Origin: Arcuatula senhousia
Taxonomy: Eukaryota > Mollusca > Bivalvia > Mytilida > Mytilidae
Reading direction: 5' to 3'
Length of the DNA stretch: 64,000 bases
Assembly: GCA_963971305.1 (NCBI GenBank)
Contig: OZ020304.1
Span: 16,784,103-16,848,102 of the forward strand
Both the position numbers and the translations under genes were made by a program. This document shows positions 1 to 10,259 of the stretch, one piece after another (position 1 is the stretch's first letter; the number at the start of each line of letters is the position of its first letter). The notes under the pieces are model-generated. The model ran no database searches and was not told the DNA's origin. It saw only the letters and a program-made list of their open reading frames with translations.

Positions 1-100
1 ACCTGGTTTAACATTTAACAAGTGCGTGTACCAATTCAGGACAATTGCGATCTTTAATTTTTCCGGTTTGTCTTCCTTGTTTTGTCTTGTCTCATAGACA
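1..100 (+). repeat. Dispersed repeat family A, fragment (plus orientation)
   Basis: The opening 100 bases match, with gaps, the reverse complement of the family A copy that follows directly. Shared landmarks are acctggtttaac, a CAGGACAATTGCGATC block and a TTCCGGT..TGTCTT block. The two copies lie head-to-head at about position 100. The window edge cuts this copy, so its true start is unknown. It is non-coding as far as I can see. Confidence 0.6.
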
Positions 101-475
101 TAAAGGTAATAACAAAACTACCGAACTTGAATGATCAATCTCATAGTCAAGAGAAAATGACAAAAACGAATCAGTCATACCGGAGAATTGGTGGATCGCA
201 ATGGTCCTGACTTGGTAGAGGCATTTCAAACGAAATGGTGGGTTAAACCAGGTTTTATGGCGCCAAACCTCCCTCTTCCATTGCGATCTTAGGATCCGGT
301 AATGACCATAGAACACAACATAGTTGTGAGACAGAATAGGGATATTTGAGATTGATTCTCCAAATTCGGTAATTATAATCCCCAAACGAAGTGTGGGAAC
401 ATATACTCCGTTTCTTATTATGTCCCCGACCACGAAGTGTCGTCGGGGACATATTGTTTTACTCCGTTTCTTATT
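101..475 (-). repeat. Dispersed repeat family A, near-complete copy (minus orientation)
   Basis: About 250-300 bp is nearly identical to 31140-31400. More diverged copies lie at 41650-41840, 47716-47812, 61530-61800 and 21800-21910. On the minus strand an open frame of 141 codons (92-517) runs through it, with a central stretch beginning FNPPFRLKCLYQVRTIAI that is also open in the copy at 31090-31383. No protein family is recognised. The frame is best treated as part of a mobile repeat. Confidence 0.7.
422..450. other. Perfect 9-bp stem hairpin
   Basis: GTCCCCGAC at 422-430 is the exact reverse complement of GTCGGGGAC at 442-450, with an 11-base loop. It is GC-rich in an AT-rich setting, at the edge of a family A copy. 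It could be the structured end of that repeat. No function is shown by the sequence. Confidence 0.5.
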
Positions 476-500
476 TTTCTTCTCATTACAAGTGTGACCG

Positions 501-925
501 TGTATATAAATATACAAAGGGGTTTTTGATTTCTTTTAAATATTTATTTATTGTCCAGTCAAATGTATACGCTGTTTTGTGATTATAAGGTACTGACTAC
601 AATTTCAGATAACCTGAAATGCAGCTAAATATTGTTCAGTTTTTATCCCAGCTATGACGTAGGAGTGGAAATAAAGTTTTACCTGTGTGTCCAGTTCATT
701 CTCGCTTCTTCATAAGTTCATGTTGCTGATTGCGGTTTTGACGGTTGTATAATGTGTTTTTGTTTGTTGTATTGTCTAAATTAGTGATTAGTTTCGTCAC
801 TCGATCGTGGCTTTAGGAACATACAGATGAAACACTTTTGATTTTGATCAGTTCTGATACTTATGCAAATGCATACCAAATATTAATGGTGTACCATAAC
901 TTGTTAAACAAATTAGACCATCATC
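501..925. other. No recognisable feature
   Basis: AT-rich sequence with no long open frame, no RNA gene and no repeat that I can match elsewhere in the window. Confidence 0.6.
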
Positions 926-1258
926 GCCCACAGGCAAGGCTAGACGTCTAGTAAGTTCAACAAGAGACTCCCAGGAGCCTGAAACGCTCACCTGGTCTTG
1001 ATATCAACCATATGAAGACTTTTGTTAAGCTAAATGAGCTGAATGTTTAAGCAAGAAAAAGCTTTTCACTATCTGCAATAGTTTTCAGTCTAAATAAGCA
1101 AAAAAATACTATAATTCAACTTTTAAGGGGCTGTCACTCTATAAAGGCTTATCTGACAAAATCAACCCTAGGAAGACTTTTGTAGAGCTAAATGAGCTGA
1201 ACATTTAAGCAAGCAACAGGTTTTCTCTATCTGCAATAGTTTCATTCTGTAGGCCAAA
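926..1258 (-). repeat. Element C fragment (minus orientation)
   Basis: The reverse complement of this stretch corresponds to the 3' half of the element at 51545-52331. It has the GCTCACCTGG end, the hairpin AGGAGCCT region and two imperfect monomers of about 158 bp carrying AGCTAAATGAGCTGAA (near 1030 and 1188). It abuts the satellite that follows, and the satellite monomer itself contains a piece matching the terminus of element C. Confidence 0.65.
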
Positions 1259-1259
1259 A

Positions 1260-4200
1260 ACATGAAAACGAAAATATTTTTTTTATCTTAACTTTCATTG
1301 GTGACCATTTAGAACCATTGTGTACTAAAAACATGATAAACAATATTTGTTATTTTATATTTTAAGCTTAAGTGGTGACCATTTGCAACTATTATGTCCA
1401 TCAATGATAAAAAATCAAAGAAAAAATATTTTATTGCAAAACGGGGAGGTCTGTGCAAAAAAACGGAACATATTGTTATCAACCCGTTTTGCAATAAAGT
1501 AGTTAAATCATATTAATTTATATCTAAAAACAATATTTTTTTTATCTTAACTTTAATTGGTGACCATTTAGAACCATTGTGTAGTAAAAACATGATAAAC
1601 AAATAAAATATGAGCGATTCAGGCTCCTAGGAACCTCTTGTTTATGTTTAAAAACAGTATTTGTTATTTTAAGCTTAAGTGGTGACCATTTGCAACCATT
1701 ATGTCCATAAATGATAAAAAATCAAAGAAAAAATATTTTATTGCAAAACGGGTAGGTCTGTGCAAAAAACGGAACATATTGTTATCAACCCGTTTTGCAA
1801 TAAAGTAGTTAAATCATATTAATTTATATCTAAAAACAATAATTTTTTATCTTAACTTTCATTGGTGACCATTTAGAACCATTGTGTACTAAAAACATGA
1901 TAAACAAATAAAATATGAGCGATTCAGGCTCCTATGAGCCTCTTGGTTATGTTTAAAAACAATTTTTGTTATTTTAAGCTTAAGTGGTGACCATTTCCAA
2001 CCATTATGTCCATAAATGATAAAAAATCAAAGAAAAAATATTTAATTGCAAAACGGGGAGGTCTGTGGAAAAAACGGAACATATTTTATCAACTCGTTTT
2101 GCAATAAAGTAGTTAAATCATATTTATTTATATCTAAAAACAATATTTTTTTTATCTTATCTTTCATTGGTGACCATTTAGAACCATTGTGTACTAAAAA
2201 CATGATAAACAAATAAAATATGAGCGATTCAGGCTCCTAGGAACCTCTTGTTTATGTTTAAACAATATTTGTTATTTTAAGCTTAAGTGGTGACCATTTG
2301 CAACCATTATGTCCATCAATGATAAAAAATCAAAGAAAAAATATTTTATTGCAAAACGGGGAGGTCTGTGCCAAAAAACGGAACATATTGTTATCAACCC
2401 GTTTTGCAATAAAGAAGTTAAATCATATTAATTTATATCTAAAAACAATATTGTTTTATCTTAACTTTCATTGGTGACCATTTAGAACCATTGTGTACTA
2501 AAAACATGATAAACAAATAAAATATGGAGATTCAGGCTCCTAGGAACCTCTTGTTTATGTTTAAAAACAATATTTGTTATTTTAAGCTTAAGTGGTGACC
2601 ATATGCAACCATTATGTCCATCAATGATAAAAAATCAAAGAAAAAATATTTAATTGCAAAACGGGGAGGTCTGTGCAAAAAACGGAACATATTTTATCAA
2701 CCCGTTTTGCAATAAAGTAGTTAAATCATATTAATTTATATCTAAAAACAATATTTTTTTATCTTAACTTTCATTGGTGACCATTTAGAACCATTGTGTA
2801 CTAAAAACATGATAAACAAATAAAATATGAGCGATTCAGGCTCCTAGGAACCTCTTGTTAATGTTTAAAAACAATATTTGTTATTTTAAGCTTAAGTGGT
2901 GACCATTTGCAACCATAGGTCCATCAATGATAAAAAATCAAAGAAAAAATATTTTATTGCAAAACGGGGAGGTCTGTGCAAAAAAACGGAACATATTGTT
3001 ATCAACCCGTTTTGCAATAAAGTAGTTTAATCATATTAATTTATATCTAAAAACGATATTTTTTTATCTTAACTTTCATTGGTGACCATTTAGAACCATT
3101 GTGTACTAAAAACATGATAAACAAATAAAATATGAGCGATTCAGGCTCCTAGGAACCTCTTGTTTATGTTTAAAAACAATATTTGTTATTTTAAGCTTAA
3201 GTGGTGGCCATATGCAACCATTATGTCCATCAATGATAAAAAATCAAAGAAAAAATATTTTATTGCAAAACGGGGAGGTCTGTGCAAAAAACGGAACATA
3301 TTGTTATCAACCCGTTTTGCAATAAAGTAGTTAAATCATATTAATTTATATCTAAAAACAATATTTTTATCTTAACTTTCATTGGTGACCATTTAGAACC
3401 ATTGTGTAGTAAAAACATGATAAACAAATAAAATATGAGCGATTCAGGCTCCTAGGAACCTCTTGTTTATGTTTTAAAACAATATTTGTTATTTTAAGCT
3501 TAAGTGGTGACCATTTGCAACCATTATGTCCATCAATGATAAAAAATTAAAGAAAAAATATTTTATTGCAAAACGGGGAGGTCTGTGCAAAAAACGGAAC
3601 ATATTGTTATCAACCCGTTTTGCAATAAAGTAGTTAAATCATATTAATTTATATCTAAAAACAATATTTTTTTATCTTAACTTTCATTGGTGACCATTTA
3701 GAACCATTGTGTACTAAAAACATGATAAACAAATAAAATATGAGCGATTCAGGCTCCTAGGAACCTCTTGTTTATGTTTAAAAACAATATTTGTTATTTT
3801 AAGCTTAAGTGGTGGCCATATGCAACCATTATGTCCATCAATGATAAAAAATCAAAGAAAAAATATTTTATTGCAAAACGGGGAGGTCTGTGCAAAAAAC
3901 GGAACATATTGTTATCAACCCGTTTTGCAATAAAGTAGTTAAATCATATTAATTTATATCTAAAAACAATATTTTTTATCTTAACTTTCATTGGTGACCA
4001 TTTAGAACCATTGTGTAGTAAAAACATGATAAACAAATAAAATATGAGCGATTCAGGCTCCTAGGAACCTCTTGTTTATGTTTTAAAACAATATTTGTTA
4101 TTTTAAGCTTAAGTGGTGACCATTTGCAACCATTATGTCCATCAATGATAAAAAATCAAAGAAAAAATATTTTATTGCAAAACGGGGAGGTCTGTGCAAA

Positions 4201-6542
4201 AAACGGAACATATTGTTATCAACCCGTTTTGCAATAAAGTAGTTAAATCATATTAATTTATATCTAAAAACAATATTTTTTTATCTTAACTTTCATTGGT
4301 GACCATTTAGAACCATTGTGTAGAAAAAACATGATAAACAAATAAAATATGAGCGATTCAGGCTCCTAGGAACCTCTTGTTTATGTTTTAAAACAATATT
4401 TGTTATTTTAAGCTTAAGTGGTGACCATTTGCAACCATTATGTCCATCAATGATAAAAAATCTAAGAAAAAATATTTTATTGCAAAACGGGGAGGTCTGT
4501 GCCAAAAAACGGAACATATTGTTATCAACCCGTTTTGCAATAAAGAAGTTAAATCATATTAATTTATATCTAAAAACAATATTGTTTTATCTTAACTTTC
4601 ATTGGTGACCATTTAGAACCATTGTGTACTAAAAACATGATAAACAAATAAAATATGGAGATTCAGGCTCCTAGGAACCTCTTGTTTATGTTTAAAAACA
4701 ATATTTGTTATTTTAAGCTTAAGTGGTGACCATATGCAACCATTATGTCCATCAATGATAAAAAATCAAAGAAAAAATATTTAATTGCAAAACGGGGAGG
4801 TCTGTGCAAAAAACGGAACATATTTTATCAACCCGTTTTGCAATAAAGTAGTTAAATCATATTAATTTATATCTAAAAACAATATTTTTTTATCTTAACT
4901 TTCATTGGTGACCATTTAGAACCATTATGTACTAAAAACATGATAAACAAATAAAATATGAGCGATTCAGGCTCCTAGGAACCTCTTGTTAATGTTTAAA
5001 AACAATATTTGTTATTTTAAGCTTAAGTGGTGACCATTTGCAACCATAGGTCCATCAATGATAAAAAATCAAAGAAAAAATATTTTATTGCAAAACGGGG
5101 AGGTCTGTGCAAAAAAACGGAACATATTGTTATCAACCCATTTTGCAATAAAGTAGTTTAATCATATTAATTTATATCTAAAAACGATATTTTTTTATCT
5201 TAACTTTCATTGGTGACCATTTAGAACCATTGTGTACTAAAAACATGATAAACAAATAAAACATGAGCGATTCAGGCTCCTAGGAACCTCTTGTTTATGT
5301 TTAAAAACAATATTTGTTATTTTAAGCTTAAGTGGTGACCATATGCAACCATTATGTCCATCAATGATAAAAAATCAAAGAAAAAATATTTAATTGCAAA
5401 ACGGGGAGGTCTGTGCAAAAAACGGAACATATTTTATCAACCCGTTTTGCAATAAAGTAGTTAAATCATATTAATTTATATCTAAAAACAATATTTTTTT
5501 ATCTTAACTTTCATTGGTGACCATTTAGAACCATTGTGTACTAAAAACATGATAAACAAATAAAATATGAGCGATTCAGGCTCCTAGGAACCTCTTGTTA
5601 ATGTTTAAAAACAATATTTGTTATTTTAAGCTTAAGTGGTGACCATTTGCAACCATAGGTCCATCAATGATAAAAAATCAAAGAAAAAATATTTTATTGC
5701 AAAACGGGGAGGTCTGTGCAAAAAAACGGAACATATTGTTATCAACCCGTTTTGCAATAAAGTAGTTTAATCATATTAATTTATATCTAAAAACGATATT
5801 TTTTTATCTTAACTTTCATTGGTGACCATTTAGAACCATTGTGTACTAAAAACATGATAAACAAATAAAATATGAGCGATTCAGGCTCCTAGGAACCTCT
5901 TGTTTATGTTTAAAAACAATATGTTAAAAACAATATTTGTTATTTTAAGCTTAAGTGGTGACCATTTGCAACCATTATGTCCATCAATGATAAAAAATCA
6001 AAGAAAAAATATTTTATTGCAAAACGGGGAGGTCTGTGCAAAAAAACGGAACATATTGTTATCAACCCGTTTTGCAATAAAGTAGTTTAATCATATTAAT
6101 TTATATCTAAAAACGATATTTTTTTATCTTAACTTTCATTGGTGACCATTTAGAACCATTGTGTACTAAAAACATGATAAACAAATAAAATATGAGCGAT
6201 TCAGGCTCCTAGGAACCTCTTGTTTATGTTTAAAAACAATATTTGTTATTTTAAGCTTAAGTGGTGACCATTTGCAACCATTATGTCCATCAATGATAAA
6301 AAATCAAAGAAAAAATATTTTATTGCAAAACGGGGAGATCTGTGCAAAAAACGGAACATATTGTTATCAACCCGTTTTGCAATAAAGTAGTTAAATCATA
6401 TTAATTTATATCTAAAAACAATATTTTTTTTATCTAAAACTTCATCAATGATCATTTGGAACCATTGTGTACCTAAAACATGATAAAACAAAGAAAAAAA
6501 TATTTTATTGCAAAACGGGGAGTTTATTGCAAAACGGGTTGT
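1260..6542. repeat. Satellite array, about 17 monomers of about 304 bp
   Basis: The landmark GAGCGATTCAGGCTCC recurs at about 1612, 1918, 2222, 2527 (variant), 2829, 3134, 3437, 3742, 4045, 4351, 4658 (variant), 4960, 5264, 5569, 5874 and 6194, giving steps of 302-306 bp with one step of 320 bp. The long step is caused by a 16-bp internal duplication near 5910-5926. Each monomer contains two related half-units beginning GGTGACCATTT and a 16-bp inverted repeat. The first unit lacks the GAGCGATTCAGG module. The last unit, from about 6430, is decayed. Short open frames in the array are by-products. Nothing suggests a protein. Confidence 0.95.
1737..1804. other. Representative satellite stem-loop
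   Basis: TTTATTGCAAAACGGG at 1737-1752 is the exact reverse complement of CCCGTTTTGCAATAAA at 1789-1804, separated by 36 bases. The same pair recurs once per monomer through the array and is better conserved than much of the surrounding monomer. It could form a hairpin or cruciform, or be a remnant of terminal inverted repeats of an inserted element. Confidence 0.85.
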
Positions 6543-8904
6543 TACAAAGCTTCAATTACAAAGGCCAGACTAAAACGTATTGTGTTTCTTTTTAGTTCTC
6601 CTGATTTGGCTAAGTATTTGTCATACGAATATATTATCGTACGGTGAAATCAATTCTTTATTTTATTAGCTTCCTTAAAGTACTGTTTTCATGCACAAAA
6701 ACTGAATATTTCATTGAAAAATGTACACGAACTTTTTAAAGACTCGAAATTGATGAGATGTATATTGATTAGTTGTCCGAAGTAGTTACGTTTCAGACGA
6801 AAATAAAAAAAAAAAGAAATTATTTTCATTTACTCTCGAAAGAAATATTATACAGTTACACGGGAATCTAACAAAAGTAACCAGCTTGAAACGCAATATT
6901 TAAGGGATTACATGTGTAATCAAGTATTTTATAAAGAGTACGTAGATATGGGTTTTGTAAAGGGTTCAACCATTGAATTTCAATGGAAGGAGGTGTATGG
7001 TGAAATTTGAAATTAAAAATCAGAATGCAAAAAATCAGGAAATAGAAAGCCAGGACAATACTTTGAAATTAAAAAGGGCAAAATGCAGTTTTTGGCAACA
7101 AATAATATGCTAAATAAAAAAAAACACAAATGTGCTAGCGTCGTAAGAAATCCAGGCACGATTTTTAAAAATAAAAAGGAAGGATGAAAACATATCCATA
7201 GCCTCACCCATACAAATCAAATGTACATAAGATTCATTAAATATTTTTCATCCCAAATATAGTTGAGAAAAAAACAACTATTGAGTAGCAGATGCATCAT
7301 TTATGCCACATTTTATTTCTCAAGTCCTTGTCCAAACAGAAAAAAATAAAGGTGGTGCACACAGTGATGTTAATGACGTTAGTCCCCCCAAAAGTTAAAA
7401 AAAAGTTCCAAGAGTTGTCCCCCTTTTTGCGACGAATACTCGGAAAAATAAAATGCCTTAACCATATAAATTTGATAAAATATTTGGAGTTTTATTGTCT
7501 TATGTAGTCTGACATAATTATTTACAGTTATCCAAACCATTATATTTTATTAATATTACTCAATAGTTAGAATTAAACCCGAATAGAAGAATTTTCTATT
7601 GGAAATTAAGTCCCGCCCCTTTTACCTTATTTGGCAAATCAGACGAAATTTGATACCTTATTTCTTAAATCGGATTTAGCACCCCGAAGATCGACATCGA
7701 TTGTTTTAGAATTTCACCATATGATAGATCATAAAATATAGAATTTGAGAATTGCTGCTCATTCTTTTGTATTTTTGAAAATTATAACAAAAAAATGATA
7801 TCAAGATGAAAAACGCAGTTTTTCTCATTCTGATTTACACTTTTCGTCCAAAAATTAAAATTATTCTTCACATTATCAACAATGAGCACCTAAATCCAAA
7901 TAAATTGATCAAAAACGAACCCAAATAAATGATTTTTAATCAATTCGATGGTGCTTATCGGGGTGCTAAACTTCAGTTTCCAAATCCGAGAAAAGTCATG
8001 TTGCAGACAAAATGGTTGCCATGGATACTTATTTATGGTACTATATGAGCAGTATTTTAACGCATTACATATTTTCTAAATACATATCGAATTCCTGTTC
8101 ATTTCGATATAAAATAACTTTATAATTGATTTTAAATTTTTTATGTTTGAAAGGGTCGGGAAACGGACGATTTTCCGGAAAAGTGCATTAACCAAACTGC
8201 GCATTTTTTATCCTCAGTGATAACGTCCGTTGCCTTGAAAAAAGCATTGCAAATAACACAAGTTAAACCAATTTATGTCTTTAACAATCAGGAAGATTGG
8301 AAGAAGAATTGCATTACCTAATGTTTGAATTTGAAAAAAAATCACATCTCTCTATAAAGTTAATGGAGTATCAAATTATTTCTCTATAATTTTTGAAAAG
8401 TCATTCACATTCGTAACACAATAACATTATTTGTAAATCTGTCAAAAGTGCCAATGAATCTTTAATTAATTTTGACAACTAGTAATTTTTTTACGGATTT
8501 CAACAAAATAGTTTAATAAAAATATGATTTCGATGGAGGAAAACAACTTAAAGTATTTTCAATTATTTAATTTTATTTCCTAGTACGATAAGTCCGTTTT
8601 GTTAAAAACTTGAAACATCGATTTCGAGTACAAAAATGTGATTGAATTCCAAGAGGAGATAGAAGAAGTTGATTATTAAGCAATTATTTTTTATTTGTTC
8701 TTGTTTATTCGGTCGACAAAGTGTACATAATAATAAGGTCAGAAACTGACTCGAGGAAAAAAACGTTCCGGAAAAGAGAAGGAAGAAATTTTAAGAACAA
8801 CATTCTGGTGTTTTTAGGTACACAAAAATATATTCTACCAGATAGTATAGTAGCATGTCCGACATTTCTATCCTCCATGTATGTAGACAAGAGGACATTC
8901 AATT
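6543..8904. other. AT-rich stretch with one inverted-repeat pair
   Basis: No coding region is recognised. The only structure I see is a pair of inverted arms of about 30 bp at about 7672-7702 and 7943-7972, sharing TTTAGCACCCCG and CATCGA, which would enclose about 240 bp. Short open frames here are AT-rich and lack any domain signature. Confidence 0.5.
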
Positions 8905-8933
8905 ATGGAACGCCAGGACTGCCTTATGTTGGT

Positions 8934-9850
8934 AACCATCATTATACTCAGGCGTAACGCCATTATGCTCAGTCGTTACAACTTAATACTCAGTCGTTAC
9001 AACTTTATATTCAGTCCTTACTACATTATATTCAGTCGTTACCACATTATACTCAGTGGTTAGAATATTATACTCAGTTGTAATAACATTATATTCAGTT
9101 GTTATAACATTATGTTCAGTCGTTATAACATTATGTTCAGTCGTGTCAACATTATACTCAGTCGTGTCAACATTATGTTAAGTCGTTTCAACATTATACT
9201 CAGTCCTTAAAACTTTATACGCTTTCATTACATTATTATATTCAGTCATTACAGCATCATACTATGCAGTCTTAACATTATAATCAGTCCTTTCTTTAGT
9301 TTACTCTGTTGTTCAATATTATACACTGTCGTTACAGCATTATATTCAGTAGTTATCACATTATACTCAGGCGTTACACCATTATTACTCAGCTATTACA
9401 CCATTATACGCAGGCGTTACACCATTATACTCGGGCCTTACAACTTTATACTCTGTCGTTTTATCATTTTACGCTGTTGAGACAACATTATACTATGTCG
9501 TTACCACATTATAGTCAGGCGTTACAACATTATGCATCGTGGTGACAACGTTATACTATGTGGTTACAACTTTATACTCAGTCGTTGGATCATATACGCT
9601 GTCTATTCAACATTATAATCTGGGGTTACAACAATATACTCTGTGGTTGCATAATAATACGCTGTCTTTTCATCATTATACTCTGTGATTACACCATTAT
9701 ACTATGCTGTCACAACATTATAGTAAGTTTGTGCAACATTATACTCAGTACTTACAACATTATACTATGTGATTACAACTTTATACTATGTGGGTACATC
9801 ATTATACTATGTGGTTACAACATTATACGCTGTCGTTACAACATTAGGTG
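8934..9850 (+). repeat. 21-bp minisatellite, left arm
   Basis: About 43 imperfect copies of a 21-bp unit of the form CGTTACAACATTATACTCAGT. Because 21 is a multiple of three, open frames persist through the array and give heptapeptide-repeat translations such as HYTQALQ (9309-9545) and IILCGYN (9558-9869). These are not considered real proteins. The array sits at the outer end of the palindrome arm. Confidence 0.95.
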
Positions 9851-9952
9851 CTCTTTTAAGTGGTTGTAACTCGGGGGAAATCGGAAATAAACGACAATTG
9901 CCGAACTCGGATTTTTTTGTAAGATTAAATTTCACACTCACCGCCTAACAAA

Positions 9953-10249
9953 ATGGCAAGTATGGTCAGGCGGTTCTGTTTAATATGGATATATCTCGCC
10001 GAGCTTTTTCTTGAACAAAAAAATGATATAAAAATCGCCAAGCAATTATCAGACGACGAACTTGCCGTAAAAATCGCCATGCAATTATCAGACGACGAAC
10101 TTGCCGTTCTTGGTGTCGTTACAATAGGGGACGGGATCTGTTTAAGGGAATCGCTGCGAAGTCACAAGCGGGACCACAAGACACGTGCACCATCCGGACA
10201 GATGAAGAAGAACCATCTACGAGTAGTGATATTGTATCTGATCTATTGA
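9953..10249 (+). CDS. Small SAM-domain-like ORF, left arm
   Basis: A 98-codon ORF. Residues of about 11-70 resemble a sterile alpha motif (SAM) domain: an aromatic/leucine helix (IWIYLAELFLEQ), then QLSDDELAVLGVVTIGD and a basic LRESLRSHKRD end, the usual helix 2 to helix 5 pattern of SAM domains, which mediate protein-protein contacts. The block KIAKQLSDDELAV is duplicated in tandem (residues 27-39 and 40-52), so this copy has a lengthened, possibly non-functional domain. After about residue 82 another frame reads an acidic, serine-rich tail, DEEEPSTSSDIVSDLL, and stops at 10257, suggesting an old frameshift near 10200. I chose the ATG at 9953 because it is the first in frame. It lies between the minisatellite and non-coding repeat DNA. 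SAM homology is by eye only. Confidence 0.4.
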   Translation: MASMVRRFCLIWIYLAELFLEQKNDIKIAKQLSDDELAVKIAMQLSDDELAVLGVVTIGDGICLRESLRSHKRDHKTRAPSGQMKKNHLRVVILYLIY

Positions 10250-10259
10250 TAAATTAATT

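Noticed and set aside
4293..4517. Open frames inside the satellite (also 1309-1494 and 5900-6085)
   Set aside because: They recur with the monomer and are interrupted in most monomers by small indels. Repeat by-products.
1260..6542. CRISPR-like array
   Set aside because: Repeats are about 304 bp with no short repeat/unique spacer alternation, in eukaryotic DNA.
9558..9869. 103-codon ORF in the minisatellite
   Set aside because: It is a direct translation of a 21-bp repeat, with no independent coding evidence.
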